DNA of 64,000 bases from positions 1-64,000 of the forward strand of contig NZ_JADOES010000014.1 in NCBI RefSeq assembly GCF_018739885.1, written 5' to 3'. Positions 36,181 through 45,997 of the stretch are shown piece by piece; position 1 is the first letter of the stretch; the number at the start of each line of letters is the position of its first letter. The notes under the pieces were generated by a model that was given only the letters and a program-made list of their open reading frames with translations, did no database searches and had not been told where the DNA came from. This DNA is from Leptothoe spongobia TAU-MAC 1115. Its GTDB lineage: Bacteria > Cyanobacteriota > Cyanobacteriia > Phormidesmidales > Phormidesmidaceae. The position numbers and the translations under genes are program-made.

Positions 36181-36424
36181 GGGTGATTTCCTCCTCTAGT
36201 TCGTCTGGGGTTACTTGGAAAGGGGAGACCTCAAAGCGGTTGAGGGCTTCTAGAAAGGCTTGGCGGTTGATGCCTGCTATTTCGGCGGCTTTGGATTGGG
36301 ATACTCTGCCGATTTCGTACCATTTAACGGCAGCAGCGATGCGAAGCTCTTGGACGAACTGGTCGGGGGTACTGCGGGTAACGGAGAAGACGCTTTCGGG
36401 TAGGCTGAGTTGGATTTCTATCAT
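36173..36424 (-). CDS. UPF0175 antitoxin
   Basis: An 83-residue protein of the UPF0175 family: an N-terminal LSLPESVF strand, then ELRIAAAVKWYEIGRVSQSKAAEIAGINRQAFLEAL, a helix-turn-helix-like region with SQSKAAEIAG. UPF0175 proteins are regularly paired with DUF3368 toxins, as here. It is the first gene of the pair and likely represses its own promoter. Confidence 0.82.
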   Translation of the reverse strand: MIEIQLSLPESVFSVTRSTPDQFVQELRIAAAVKWYEIGRVSQSKAAEIAGINRQAFLEALNRFEVSPFQVTPDELEEEITRD

Positions 36425-36537
36425 GGGTGGTTTGGGTGATGGGCGGATAGGTCTATGCTAGCGGGGGTTAGAGTTCGCCTTTGAAGGCTTTGTCGAGGAT
36501 GGTAGGGAGAGAGCGTCGATAATGCAATTCCAGAATT

Positions 36538-37872
36538 TCAGCTGACCCAGGGATCGAGTTCGCTGTAGTCGGGCAAAGTGGTGTCGATTGATTTTCCCTG
36601 GCGTAGGACGATGCGATCGCACTGCATTCTTGCCACTAACTCATTCAACGTCCGCGCCTTAAAGCAAATCAGATTAGCCGGAGCGCCGGGTGCTAATCTG
36701 CCAAGATTTTCTAGACCCATGAGCTGGGAAGGGCGACTCGTTAGGCTTCTGGGCCAATGGTCAAAAGGACGGTCGAGGTGTCCAATACGCACCGATTGTT
36801 TAAATACATCTAAGCCATCGTGATCACCATAGGCATAGAACGGATCTCGACAGTTATCGCTGGCTAAGGCCACAGGGACACCATGCTGATGAAGTTCATG
36901 CAATAGGGTCACACCGCGATATCGTGGTGTGTATGCAGGCTGACGATCCTGTAAGTAGAGATTACACATAGGCAAACTCACAATGCCGATATTGGCAGCT
37001 TTTACCAACTCCAGGGTTTGTTCGACGACTGCTGGTGATTGCACGGATAAACTACAGCAGTGACCACAGGTGATCGCACCTTGAAAGTCATGACGTAGAG
37101 CTGCTTCTGCCACATAGCGTAGGGTGATGTCCTCAGGATTTAGGCTTTCATCAGTATGAAAATCTAAGTCTAAGTCGTAGCATTTAGCCAACGTAAAAAC
37201 CTGATCTAACTGAGCGGCTAAGTCTTCATTCATATAAGCCACTCCCCCCAGCACTCCGTCAAATTCGGCTACTAACTCAGTCAAAGACTCTGCCTCAGGG
37301 GTGAGAAAATAGTCCAAAGACACAAGACAGACAGCTTGTAAGGTCAGGCGGTTGGCCCACTGGCGACGAAGTTGATCAAACACTGTGAAATTGATTTTTC
37401 CTAGAGAGCCAAAGCTGTCCAGGTGTGTACGAATGGCCTGGGTGCCATGGGCATAGCTACATTTGAGCCCAAACTCCATGCGATGGTAAAGCTCGTCGGC
37501 CTGCCAGTGACTATGATCCTGGCGTACAGTTTCCAGGGCTCCCATAAAGGTGCCATCCGGGTTAGGACAACGAGGCCAGATGTGCCCCTTATCCAGGTGA
37601 GTGTGCATATCCACAAAGCAGGGCCAAATTAGTCCCTGGCCTAGATCGAACGAAGGGGTGTCGCCTAAATCTGTTTGTGCTGCGGAGATGATGTTTGAGA
37701 TCGTACTCCCTCGCACTTCCACATTCACGGCCACTAGTTCTTCTTGATGGGGCCATGCTTGTAGTGATGGAATTGCCTCTAGATTTATATCATCGCCTAG
37801 CAAGCATAGAGGGATCCGACCATTTGTTAGCCAGTAGTGAGGTGAGTCAGAGAGCTCGATAAATCCAGCCAT
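36538..37872 (-). CDS. Cytosine deaminase-like amidohydrolase
   Basis: A 444-residue metal-dependent amidohydrolase. The metal-binding HTHLDKG (about 89-95) is the hallmark of cytosine deaminase (CodA)-type enzymes. Then THLDSFG, DFHTDES and ITCGHCCSLS supply further ligands, and ALASDNCRDPFYAYGDHDGL is the conserved late Asp segment. It may deaminate cytosine or a related pyrimidine or ring compound. It is the last gene of an operon with an ABC permease and ATPase and starts 15 bp past the permease stop, so its substrate is probably imported by that transporter. Confidence 0.85.
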   Translation of the reverse strand: MAGFIELSDSPHYWLTNGRIPLCLLGDDINLEAIPSLQAWPHQEELVAVNVEVRGSTISNIISAAQTDLGDTPSFDLGQGLIWPCFVDMHTHLDKGHIWPRCPNPDGTFMGALETVRQDHSHWQADELYHRMEFGLKCSYAHGTQAIRTHLDSFGSLGKINFTVFDQLRRQWANRLTLQAVCLVSLDYFLTPEAESLTELVAEFDGVLGGVAYMNEDLAAQLDQVFTLAKCYDLDLDFHTDESLNPEDITLRYVAEAALRHDFQGAITCGHCCSLSVQSPAVVEQTLELVKAANIGIVSLPMCNLYLQDRQPAYTPRYRGVTLLHELHQHGVPVALASDNCRDPFYAYGDHDGLDVFKQSVRIGHLDRPFDHWPRSLTSRPSQLMGLENLGRLAPGAPANLICFKARTLNELVARMQCDRIVLRQGKSIDTTLPDYSELDPWVS

Positions 37873-37886
37873 AAGTTCTGTTGCAA

Positions 37887-38711
37887 TTAATTTTCTCGTT
37901 TTATGGCACTCTCATGCCAATGCTGGAGTAATCGATCCGACAATACCGTCAGTCCAACAAAAATGGCTACTCCCAGGACTGTTGTCATGGCCAGAGCCGC
38001 AAACATTCGAGGAATTTCAAGATTAAAGCTAGAAATCAGGATTTGATAGGCAATGCCGGAGCGGGTGCCGCCTGTTCCGGCCACAAACTCAGCCACGACC
38101 GCCCCGATTAAGGCGAGACCACCACTAATGCGTAATCCTCCCAGGAAGTAGGGTAGGGCACTGGGTAATCGCAGATGAATCAAGGTTTGCCAGCGTGATG
38201 CGCCATAGATTTCAAACAGGTTTTGTAGATTATGATCAGCACTATTGAGGCCCAAAGTTGTGTTGGACACAATGGGAAAAAAGGCGACGATCCAGGCGCA
38301 GACTACCAGGGCCATAAAAGTGTTGTTTTGGAGCCAGATGATGATTAGGGGTGCGATCGCAACAATTGGCGTTGTCTGCAAAATCACGGCATAAGGAAAA
38401 AAGCTTCGTTCCACCCATTTACTTTGGGCAAACAAAATCGCAATCAACAATCCCGATACAACAGCTGTCAAAAAAGCTACCAATGTGATCTGAACTGTGA
38501 CCAATAGCGATGGAAATAAATCTCCCCACTCTTCCACAAGTGTTTTAATCACCAGTCCTGGCCCTGGCAATAGATAGGGAGGGGTGTTGGTTAACCGCAC
38601 AAAAATATCCCAGCTAATCACCCCAACTAATCCTACTAGCGCTGGAGCCAACCAATTCCAAGCCGTTTTTGAATTTCTTTTGTCAAACACTTGTGATACC
38701 TGTTTTCCCAT
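37887..38711 (-). CDS. ABC transporter permease (nitrate/taurine/riboflavin-pyrimidine type)
   Basis: A 274-residue permease with about six membrane helices. The loop EIYGASRWQTLIHLRLPSAL (about 167-186) is the EAA motif that contacts the ATPase, followed by GLRISGGLALIGAVVAEFVAG. This subfamily (TauC/SsuC/ThiX-like) carries sulfonates, pyrimidines and similar small compounds. It lies between the ATPase gene (85 bp upstream) and the deaminase gene. Confidence 0.87.
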   Translation of the reverse strand: MGKQVSQVFDKRNSKTAWNWLAPALVGLVGVISWDIFVRLTNTPPYLLPGPGLVIKTLVEEWGDLFPSLLVTVQITLVAFLTAVVSGLLIAILFAQSKWVERSFFPYAVILQTTPIVAIAPLIIIWLQNNTFMALVVCAWIVAFFPIVSNTTLGLNSADHNLQNLFEIYGASRWQTLIHLRLPSALPYFLGGLRISGGLALIGAVVAEFVAGTGGTRSGIAYQILISSFNLEIPRMFAALAMTTVLGVAIFVGLTVLSDRLLQHWHESAIKREN

Positions 38712-38796
38712 TCTCTCTTATTACGGTAGACTTGTGCCCACCCTTTGATTTTTTCTCTCGTCTCTACTCCTTTTGTTCTCTCTGTTGAGCATTTCC

Positions 38797-39558
38797 CTAG
38801 CTCACACCAACCCCCTCCACCTCTGATAGTGCTGCCATAATCTCTCGGCAATAGTAGTTGAATTGTGACGATGTACGGAAAGAATCTGTTCTTGGATAGG
38901 CGGCTTCAATGGGGATATTTGCTACGACTCGTCCAGGGTGAGCTGCCATAACAATCACGCGTGTAGAGAGATAAACTGCTTCATAAATATTATGGGTTAC
39001 AAACAGCACAGTCCAGTGTTTCTTCTCCCATAGATGTAGCAAGTCACTGTTCAAGCGACTACGGGTCATTTCATCCAGGGCTCCAAAAGGTTCATCCATG
39101 AGCAGGATTTGAGGGGTAGTGACCAGGGCGCGGGCAATGGATACACGCATTTTCATCCCCCCCGAGAGCTGTCTGGGATAGCTCTTTTCACAGCCGCAAA
39201 GGTCAACGGTATTAATGGCTGCTTGAATCCTTTCCCGAACAGAGCGTAGTGGCTGCCCCTTAAGCTTGAGTGGTAGATAGACATTTTCCACAACGTTGGC
39301 CCAAGGCATCAGAGCTGGATCTTGAAACACAAAGGCTAAATTACGCTGATTGTTGGGACCATGCCAGTTCATCAGGCCGCCTGTGGGGGTACCCAGCCCA
39401 GCGACTAAGCGTAATACAGTGCTTTTACCGCAGCCCGATGGACCGACTAGACTGATAAATTCCCCCGGCTGTACGATTAGATTGACGCCCTGCAGGGCCA
39501 CTGTACCGTTTTGATAAACCTTATCGATGACCTTGAAGGTGAGCAGAGGGACCGGCAT
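38797..39558 (-). CDS. ABC transporter ATP-binding protein
   Basis: A 253-residue ATPase with Walker A GPSGCGKST (about 39-47), Q-loop FVFQDPALMPW, signature LSGGMKMRVSIARAL and Walker B ILLMDEPFGALD, then a switch His in VTHNIYEAV. It energises the permease encoded next. No substrate-binding protein gene is present in this operon, so it must be supplied from elsewhere. Confidence 0.9.
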   Translation of the reverse strand: MPVPLLTFKVIDKVYQNGTVALQGVNLIVQPGEFISLVGPSGCGKSTVLRLVAGLGTPTGGLMNWHGPNNQRNLAFVFQDPALMPWANVVENVYLPLKLKGQPLRSVRERIQAAINTVDLCGCEKSYPRQLSGGMKMRVSIARALVTTPQILLMDEPFGALDEMTRSRLNSDLLHLWEKKHWTVLFVTHNIYEAVYLSTRVIVMAAHPGRVVANIPIEAAYPRTDSFRTSSQFNYYCREIMAALSEVEGVGVS

Positions 39559-39795
39559 GGGAGCTATCAGAGAACGTCACTCTCTAGGTTAGCGGCTCTA
39601 GTCCTCGCAAACTGCCTATTTTGTTATCTTCAGATATTGATTGTTACTCTAGAAACGAGTGTTTGGAAGCATGGGTAGCAATTAATGATCGACACTTCAG
39701 GGAATTTACGGATGATGTAAATACCTAGGATTTGATTATTATAATGAGACCAGGGCTAAGCATTTGTACTTAAATCAGCTAGATACCCTGTGAAT

Positions 39796-42555
39796 ATGAA
39801 GCCTGTATTGTTAGCTTGGCGAATGACTTTGCTAAGCATGGTTATTGTTTTGGTCGATGTTGTGCCCAGCTATGGACAGAGTATAGTTGCCGATGGAACG
39901 GTAGGGACAACTGTTTCAGGGAGCGCTCCATTTACGATTACAGGGGGTACTCAGCAGTTAACGACCTTATTCCATAGTTTTCAAGAGTTTTCTCCCCAGA
40001 CTGCGAATACTTTATTTCAGTTGGATAACAGCCAGGCTGCTGTAGATGTAGTTATCAGTCGAGTCACTGGTACAGACATCTCGCTGATTGATGGGCAGTT
40101 ACAGCTGACAGGTGGTAATGATCCAAACTTGTTTTTGATCAATCCTAATGGCATTACCTTTGGTGCTAATGCCAGTTTGTTGTTGCCAGGATCATTTTTT
40201 GCGAGTACAGCAGAGAGTGTTTTATTCAACGATGGACTGAGTTTTAGTAGCCGCGAGCCCGATGTTGCACCGTTGCTGTCAGTTAATGTGCCAGTTGGGT
40301 TACAGTTTGGAGCTGTTGCCAATCCGATTACGGTTGCTCCAAGTAGTTTAGTGGTTAACTTGGGGGAGTCTCTAGGATTCTTAGGTGGAGAGCTTCAGTT
40401 TATAGGCAGTTTCTTGAATGCTCCTGAAGGAGAATTGTCTTTGGGTAGTGTGGCTCCAGGCAGCCAGGTAGCTCTGGATCTGGATACTTTTGGGCTGGAC
40501 TATACTAACGCAACTGCTTTTCAAGATATTACCCTTGACCAGGAAGCCTATGCCGATGTCAGTGGCGATGGCGGTGGCACATTTCAAGTCCAGGGTCGTA
40601 ATGTGAGTTTGTTGGGTAATGCTGTTTTAAGAGCCTCTAATCTGGGGCCGACTGATGGGGGGACGGTGACTGTTCGAGCCTCTGAACGGTTAGAGGTGAC
40701 TGGTACAAATAATGCTGATTTTACCAGTGCTATCTACGCCAACGTTGGTGGTGAGGGGCGAGGTAACCAGTTAGTGCTTGAGGCAGATCAGTTATTCCTC
40801 AGTCAATCGGCTTTTGTGACCACCGATACGTTTGCTCAAGGTGCTAGTGGTGGGATGACCATCAATGCCAACGATGTTCTTATCTTTGGGAATTCTGATT
40901 TAGATTTAGAGCAAACTATCCTTGCCTCAGGTACCTTTGATGTTGGGCAAGGCGGAGATATTGATATTACGGCTGATCGTTTGTTTGCCCAAGGTAATTC
41001 ACTACTTGCCGTTGACGTATGGGGAATAGGTTCTGATGCTGGCAATGGGGGTGAATTAAGACTGAACGTTGGCGAGTTAGTTCTGCGAGATGGAGCCCAG
41101 GCCTCAACATCCACCTTTGGAGATGGTAATTCTGGTGACTTGGTGGTGATGACTACGGAGTTAGTGCTACGAGAGGGCTCCCAAGTCATATCATCCACCT
41201 TTGGAGGTAGTGGTAACTCTGGTGACTTGGTGGTGATGACCATAGATTCAGTGGACATCGCTGGATTTAATACCTTTTCAGGAGATGTTTTTTCGAGCGG
41301 CTTATTTTCCAGTGCTGAACCGGATTCTACGGGGAATGCTGGCAATCTGAGTGTCACCACCCCTCGCTTAAGCGTTGTTCTGGGGGGGAAAGTTGCCGTT
41401 AATACACTTGGGGAGGGGGATGGGGGAAATATTACTATTCGTGCTGAGGAAATAGAGGTAGCCGATCCAATTGTGGATTTTGTAGGTGCGGTCAGTGGTC
41501 TAGTGGCCAATGCGGTGAGTGGTTCGACGGGCAATGGTGGCTCGTTAGATATTGAAGCCAATCGTTTAAGCGTCTATAACGGTGGACAAATTACGGCTTC
41601 TACAGATGGAGCAGGCGATGCGGGCACTGTAACAATTCGTGCAGATGAAATTGATGTTTCGGGACAGTCAGGCGATGGTCTGTTTCGTAGTGGAATTATG
41701 TCTGGTTCGAGGACGAATGCTGATGCTGGTTCGGTTAACTTGATGGGTAACCAGATTATGATTCGTGATGGTGCTGGGGTGTCGGTCAATAGTCTCAATG
41801 GAGGAGCTGCTGGCAACTTAGCGATTTCCACCGAGAGACTTTTTCTGACTGATGGAACGCTACAGGCAAAGGTGACGGGCGGCAGCGAAGGTGATCTTAA
41901 TCTGGTCGCAACTGAAGTCATATTGTTGCGTCAAAATAGCCAGATTTTGACCAGTGCCACTGGTACGGCGACAGGGGGGAATATTACCCTGAGATCTCCG
42001 ATAATTGTTGGGTTAGAAAATAGTGACATTATCGCGAATGCTGTATTGGGTAGTGGTGGCAATATTGACATCACCACCCAGGGACTAGTGGGCTTAGTTT
42101 TCCGCGAACAATTGACTCCTGAAAATGATATTACGGCTAGTTCTGAGTTTGGTGTTAGCGGTACTGTGGCGATCAACAACTTTGACGTTGAGCCAGATTC
42201 TGGTTTGGTGGAGCTGCCTATGGGGTTAGTCGATGCTAGTGAGCAAATTTCTCAAGGCTGTAAAGCGCAGGGTAATCGATTTTTTACGACTGGTCGAGGG
42301 GGAGTTGCTGCAGATCCAACAGATATTATAGGGCGCGATCGCACCTGGGTCGACACTCGTGATCTGACCCCATACTTCGGCAACTTCCTTGTTCCTATAG
42401 CTAATAATCCTGTGCGAGGGGAAGTTGCCGAAGCCATCACCTGGCAGACCAATGCGGCAGGTACTATTGAGTTAGTCGCCAATACTGGCAACACAACTCT
42501 CTCAAAAGTACCCTACGCGACTTGCTCAGGAGTATCCATAAATAATCAGAACTGA
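39796..42555 (+). CDS. TpsA-like haemagglutinin/adhesin 1 (two-partner secretion)
   Basis: A 919-residue secreted protein. After a signal peptide (about 1-28, ending PSYGQ) comes the TPS/haemagglutinin N-terminal domain with LFLINPNGITFG (NPXG motif), which TpsB recognises. The rest is a long beta-helix with repeats such as AGTVTIRADEIDVSG and GGNITLRSP. Near the C-terminus are GRDRTWVDTRDLTPYFG and a closing Cys. An extra coil of about 31 residues is present compared with the next gene. GTG 39790 is an alternative start. Adhesion or surface structure is the likely role; the ligand is unknown. Confidence 0.87.
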   Translation: MKPVLLAWRMTLLSMVIVLVDVVPSYGQSIVADGTVGTTVSGSAPFTITGGTQQLTTLFHSFQEFSPQTANTLFQLDNSQAAVDVVISRVTGTDISLIDGQLQLTGGNDPNLFLINPNGITFGANASLLLPGSFFASTAESVLFNDGLSFSSREPDVAPLLSVNVPVGLQFGAVANPITVAPSSLVVNLGESLGFLGGELQFIGSFLNAPEGELSLGSVAPGSQVALDLDTFGLDYTNATAFQDITLDQEAYADVSGDGGGTFQVQGRNVSLLGNAVLRASNLGPTDGGTVTVRASERLEVTGTNNADFTSAIYANVGGEGRGNQLVLEADQLFLSQSAFVTTDTFAQGASGGMTINANDVLIFGNSDLDLEQTILASGTFDVGQGGDIDITADRLFAQGNSLLAVDVWGIGSDAGNGGELRLNVGELVLRDGAQASTSTFGDGNSGDLVVMTTELVLREGSQVISSTFGGSGNSGDLVVMTIDSVDIAGFNTFSGDVFSSGLFSSAEPDSTGNAGNLSVTTPRLSVVLGGKVAVNTLGEGDGGNITIRAEEIEVADPIVDFVGAVSGLVANAVSGSTGNGGSLDIEANRLSVYNGGQITASTDGAGDAGTVTIRADEIDVSGQSGDGLFRSGIMSGSRTNADAGSVNLMGNQIMIRDGAGVSVNSLNGGAAGNLAISTERLFLTDGTLQAKVTGGSEGDLNLVATEVILLRQNSQILTSATGTATGGNITLRSPIIVGLENSDIIANAVLGSGGNIDITTQGLVGLVFREQLTPENDITASSEFGVSGTVAINNFDVEPDSGLVELPMGLVDASEQISQGCKAQGNRFFTTGRGGVAADPTDIIGRDRTWVDTRDLTPYFGNFLVPIANNPVRGEVAEAITWQTNAAGTIELVANTGNTTLSKVPYATCSGVSINNQN

Positions 42556-42797
42556 AATCATCAATATTGAGAAATTTGCTTAAAGGAAGAAGGTAATTTC
42601 TGTTTGTGAACAGAGGATCGCTATGATTGAATAGCAGAGGTGTAATCCTACCCATAGGCGACAAGAGAGCTTAGCCATGGCCGATTTCATTTGACCGGAA
42701 GAATTTTGTCTTGAGGGAATTTACGATGGTTGAAATCCATAGGGGCTAAGTACTATAGAACTAAAAATAAGTTAAGTATCTTTACTTAGTATGGTCC

Positions 42798-45470
42798 ATG
42801 GATATGAGTCATAGGTTATCGGCTTGGCAAATGATTTTGCTAAGCACGGTTGTCGGTCTAGTCGATGCTATGCCCAGCTATGGACAGAGTGTAGTTGTAG
42901 ATGGAACGGTAGGCACAATTGTCGAGGGGAGTGCTCCAGTCATTATCACTGGCGGCACCCAGCGGCTAACGACCTTGTTTCATAGTTTTCAAGATTTTTC
43001 ACCTAACTCAGCTGATGTCCTATTTCAATTGAGTGATGGTCAAGGGGCGGTCGATGTCGTGGTTAGTCGCATTACAGGCCCTAATAGTTCACTGATTGAT
43101 GGGCAATTGCAGCTAGTAGGAGGTAGCAATCCTGATTTCTTTTTAATTAATCCTAATGGCATTAGTTTTGGTCAAAATGCCAGTTTTCTGTTGCCAGGAT
43201 CATTTTTTGCTAGTACAGCCGAGAGTATTTTATTTGACGATGGATTGAGCTTTAGTAGTCGCGAGCCTAGTGTCGCGCCTTTGCTGTCAGTTAGTGTCCC
43301 AGTTGGGCTGCAGTTTGGAGCTGTTGCCAGTCCGATTACGGTAGCTCAATCGAGTTTAGTGGTTAACTCGGGCGAATCCCTAGGGTTCTTAGGTGGAGAG
43401 CTTCAGTTTATAGGCAGTTTCTTGAATGCTCCTGCAGGGGAATTGTCTCTGGGCAGTGTGGCTCCAGGCAGTCAGGTAGCTCTGGAGCTGGATACTTTTG
43501 GGCTGGACTATACTAACGCAACTGCTTTTCAAGATATTACCCTTGACCAAGGTGCTTATGCTGATGTCAGTGGTGATGGTGGTGGCACCTTTCAAGTCCA
43601 AGGTCGTAACGTGAGACTGCTCGGCAATGCTGGTTTAGAGGCATCTAATCTGGGCCCGACTGATGGTGGAACGGTCACTATTCGAGCATCCGAACAGCTG
43701 CAGGTGACTGGTACATTTATTGGCGATTTTACTAGTATCATCTACGTTGATGTTTTTGGTGAGGGCCGAGGTAATCATTTGGTGATTGAGGCAGATAAGT
43801 TGTTACTCAGTCAAGCCGCTTTTGTTACTACCGATACCTTTGCTCAAGGTGCTGGTGGGGGTATGACAGTCAATGCAAACGATATTCTTATCCTTGGTAA
43901 TCCTGATGGAAATGGCGATGCAACAACTCTTGCCTCAGGGACTTTCGATAGCGGACAAGGAGGAGATATTACAATTACTGCCGAGCGATTGATCGCTCAA
44001 GATTGGTCAAAGATTGCTGTTGATGTATTAGAGGTAGGTCCTAATATTGGGAATGGCGGCGATTTAAGGCTTAATGTTGGTGAGTTAGTTTTACGAAATG
44101 GAGCTCAGGTAGGAACAAGTACCTTTGGTGGTGGCAACTCAGGTGATTTAATGGTGATGGCCACAGATTCAGTTGAAATTACTGGATTTAATACCTATTT
44201 AGGTGATTTTTTTTCAAGTGGTTTATTTTCCAGTGCTGAACTGGATTCTACTGGGAATGCTGGTAGCCTAAGTATCACCACACCTCGATTAAGTGTTGTA
44301 GAAGGCGGGAAAGTTGCCGTAAACACTCTTGGAGAGGGAGATGGGGGGGATATTACTATTCGATCAGATGAAATAAAAGTTGCCGATCCAATTGTGGATT
44401 TTGTTGGCGCGGTGAGTGGTCTGGTGGCTAATGCGGTGAGTGGTTCGACAGGGAATGGTGGCTCGTTAGATATTGAAGCCAATCGTTTAAGTGTGTATAA
44501 CGGTGGCCAAATTACGGCGTCTACGGATGGGTTAGGTAATGCAGGTACTGTAACTATTCGTGCCGGGGAGATTGATATTGCAGGGCAGTCGAGGGATGGT
44601 CTGTTTCGTAGTTCGATTATGTCTGGTTCGATGACCAACTCTGATGCAGGTTCGATTAATTTGACCGGTGGCCAGATCACGATTCGTGATGGTGCGAATG
44701 TATCGGTTAACAGTATCAATGGTGGTGATGCTGGCAACTTAAATATTGCGGCAGATCGGGTTTACCTTAATGATGGAACACTCCAGGCGAAGGTGACTGC
44801 AGGGAACGAGGGAGACATCAATCTAAGGGCGACTGAGATTTTGTTGCTACGCCAGAATAGCCAAATTGTTACTAGTGCGACTGAGATGGCTACGGGGGGA
44901 GATATTACGATCATGTCTCCTATAATTGTTGGGATTGAAAACAGTGATATTGTTGCCAATGCAGAATTTGGTACTGGTGGTAGCATTCAGATTACGACGC
45001 AGGGATTATTGGGGTTGGTTTTTCGCGATCAGCTTACCCCTGACAATGACATTACGGCGAGCTCTAAATTTGGTGTCACTGGTACTGTCGAAATTAGTAA
45101 TTTTGAAGTTGAACCAGATTCTGGTTTGGTAGAACTGTCGACAAGTTTGGTGGATTCAACCGACCAGATTTCCCAGGGATGTGCTGGCGGGGCGAATCAG
45201 TTTGTTGTTACAGGGCTTGGTGGGGTGCCTGCTGCTCCGACTGAGATAATAAGTCGCGATCTTACCTGGGTTGATACCCGTGACTTAACCCCTTTTCTCG
45301 GTCATTTATCTACGGTTTCTGATGTAATAACTACAGGACTATCTGAGGAGATAGAAGCATCGAATTGGCACATCAATACAACAGGGCAGGTAGAACTTGT
45401 AGCTGCAGTTCCTATGCGAGCTAACGTTGCAACTTGTGCTACTACTAATGCTACTAATACTTCATCATGA
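42798..45470 (+). CDS. TpsA-like haemagglutinin/adhesin 2, tandem paralog
   Basis: An 890-residue protein that is a close paralog of the previous one, 242 bp downstream in the same direction. It has a signal peptide (about 1-30, ending PSYGQ), LINPNGISFG in the TPS domain, a beta-helix and the same C-terminal RDLTWVDTRDLTPFLG segment. Stretches of the genes are identical at the DNA level over nearly 60 bp, while others have diverged. It is probably exported by the same TpsB. Confidence 0.87.
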   Translation: MDMSHRLSAWQMILLSTVVGLVDAMPSYGQSVVVDGTVGTIVEGSAPVIITGGTQRLTTLFHSFQDFSPNSADVLFQLSDGQGAVDVVVSRITGPNSSLIDGQLQLVGGSNPDFFLINPNGISFGQNASFLLPGSFFASTAESILFDDGLSFSSREPSVAPLLSVSVPVGLQFGAVASPITVAQSSLVVNSGESLGFLGGELQFIGSFLNAPAGELSLGSVAPGSQVALELDTFGLDYTNATAFQDITLDQGAYADVSGDGGGTFQVQGRNVRLLGNAGLEASNLGPTDGGTVTIRASEQLQVTGTFIGDFTSIIYVDVFGEGRGNHLVIEADKLLLSQAAFVTTDTFAQGAGGGMTVNANDILILGNPDGNGDATTLASGTFDSGQGGDITITAERLIAQDWSKIAVDVLEVGPNIGNGGDLRLNVGELVLRNGAQVGTSTFGGGNSGDLMVMATDSVEITGFNTYLGDFFSSGLFSSAELDSTGNAGSLSITTPRLSVVEGGKVAVNTLGEGDGGDITIRSDEIKVADPIVDFVGAVSGLVANAVSGSTGNGGSLDIEANRLSVYNGGQITASTDGLGNAGTVTIRAGEIDIAGQSRDGLFRSSIMSGSMTNSDAGSINLTGGQITIRDGANVSVNSINGGDAGNLNIAADRVYLNDGTLQAKVTAGNEGDINLRATEILLLRQNSQIVTSATEMATGGDITIMSPIIVGIENSDIVANAEFGTGGSIQITTQGLLGLVFRDQLTPDNDITASSKFGVTGTVEISNFEVEPDSGLVELSTSLVDSTDQISQGCAGGANQFVVTGLGGVPAAPTEIISRDLTWVDTRDLTPFLGHLSTVSDVITTGLSEEIEASNWHINTTGQVELVAAVPMRANVATCATTNATNTSS

Positions 45471-45631
45471 TGCCATTGTATTGTTTCTAAACATGACTCA
45501 ATACCCCGCCTACGGTAGGGAAGCCATATCTAGAACGTCTATGTTTCAGGACTTTTATCGACATAACTACAAAAGCTTATTATTAGGTTAATAAGAAGTT
45601 TATTTATGGCTTACTTACAATGTCATGACTA

Positions 45632-45790
45632 TTAGGTATTTAGTGAAGTAATTGGTCTGTATAGGTCTGATTTGATTTTGCCGTCACTACCATTGTTCGC
45701 TAGCCAGAATACCAGCCCAAATACGCTAAAAATCAGGCTAATGCTGATTAAAGCAGTGATGATAAAAATTCTTGTCTCTTTTGTTTGCAT
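45632..45790 (-). CDS. Small single-pass membrane protein
   Basis: A 52-codon frame, MQTKETRIFIITALISISLI at the start, with one clear transmembrane helix (about 9-31) and a polar C-terminus. The frame is open further upstream to 45823. Located between the adhesin genes, convergent with adhesin 2. No family recognised; the hydrophobic helix could be chance in an AT-rich region. Confidence 0.4.
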   Translation of the reverse strand: MQTKETRIFIITALISISLIFSVFGLVFWLANNGSDGKIKSDLYRPITSLNT

Positions 45791-45997
45791 AATGGTGAGT
45801 CCAAAGATCTCCAGCACTAGCAAAAACTGAATTTACATACTGGAGAGTTATCCCTAAGGGCTGTGACGTATTCGCGAACTCAGTAGTTTCCGCATTGTGA
45901 GCAACTAGAACTTGTGGATACAGTTCCTCTTGAATTTGGCTGCGTAAGCTTGTACTGGTCTGCCCTAATTTTGGCGTAACTTTGAAATTACGATTGA

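Noticed and set aside
40836..41561. 241-codon minus-strand frame within adhesin 1
   Set aside because: Shadow of the beta-helix repeats on the other strand; Pro/Ser-rich composition is an artefact of antisense reading of Gly/Asn/Thr codons.
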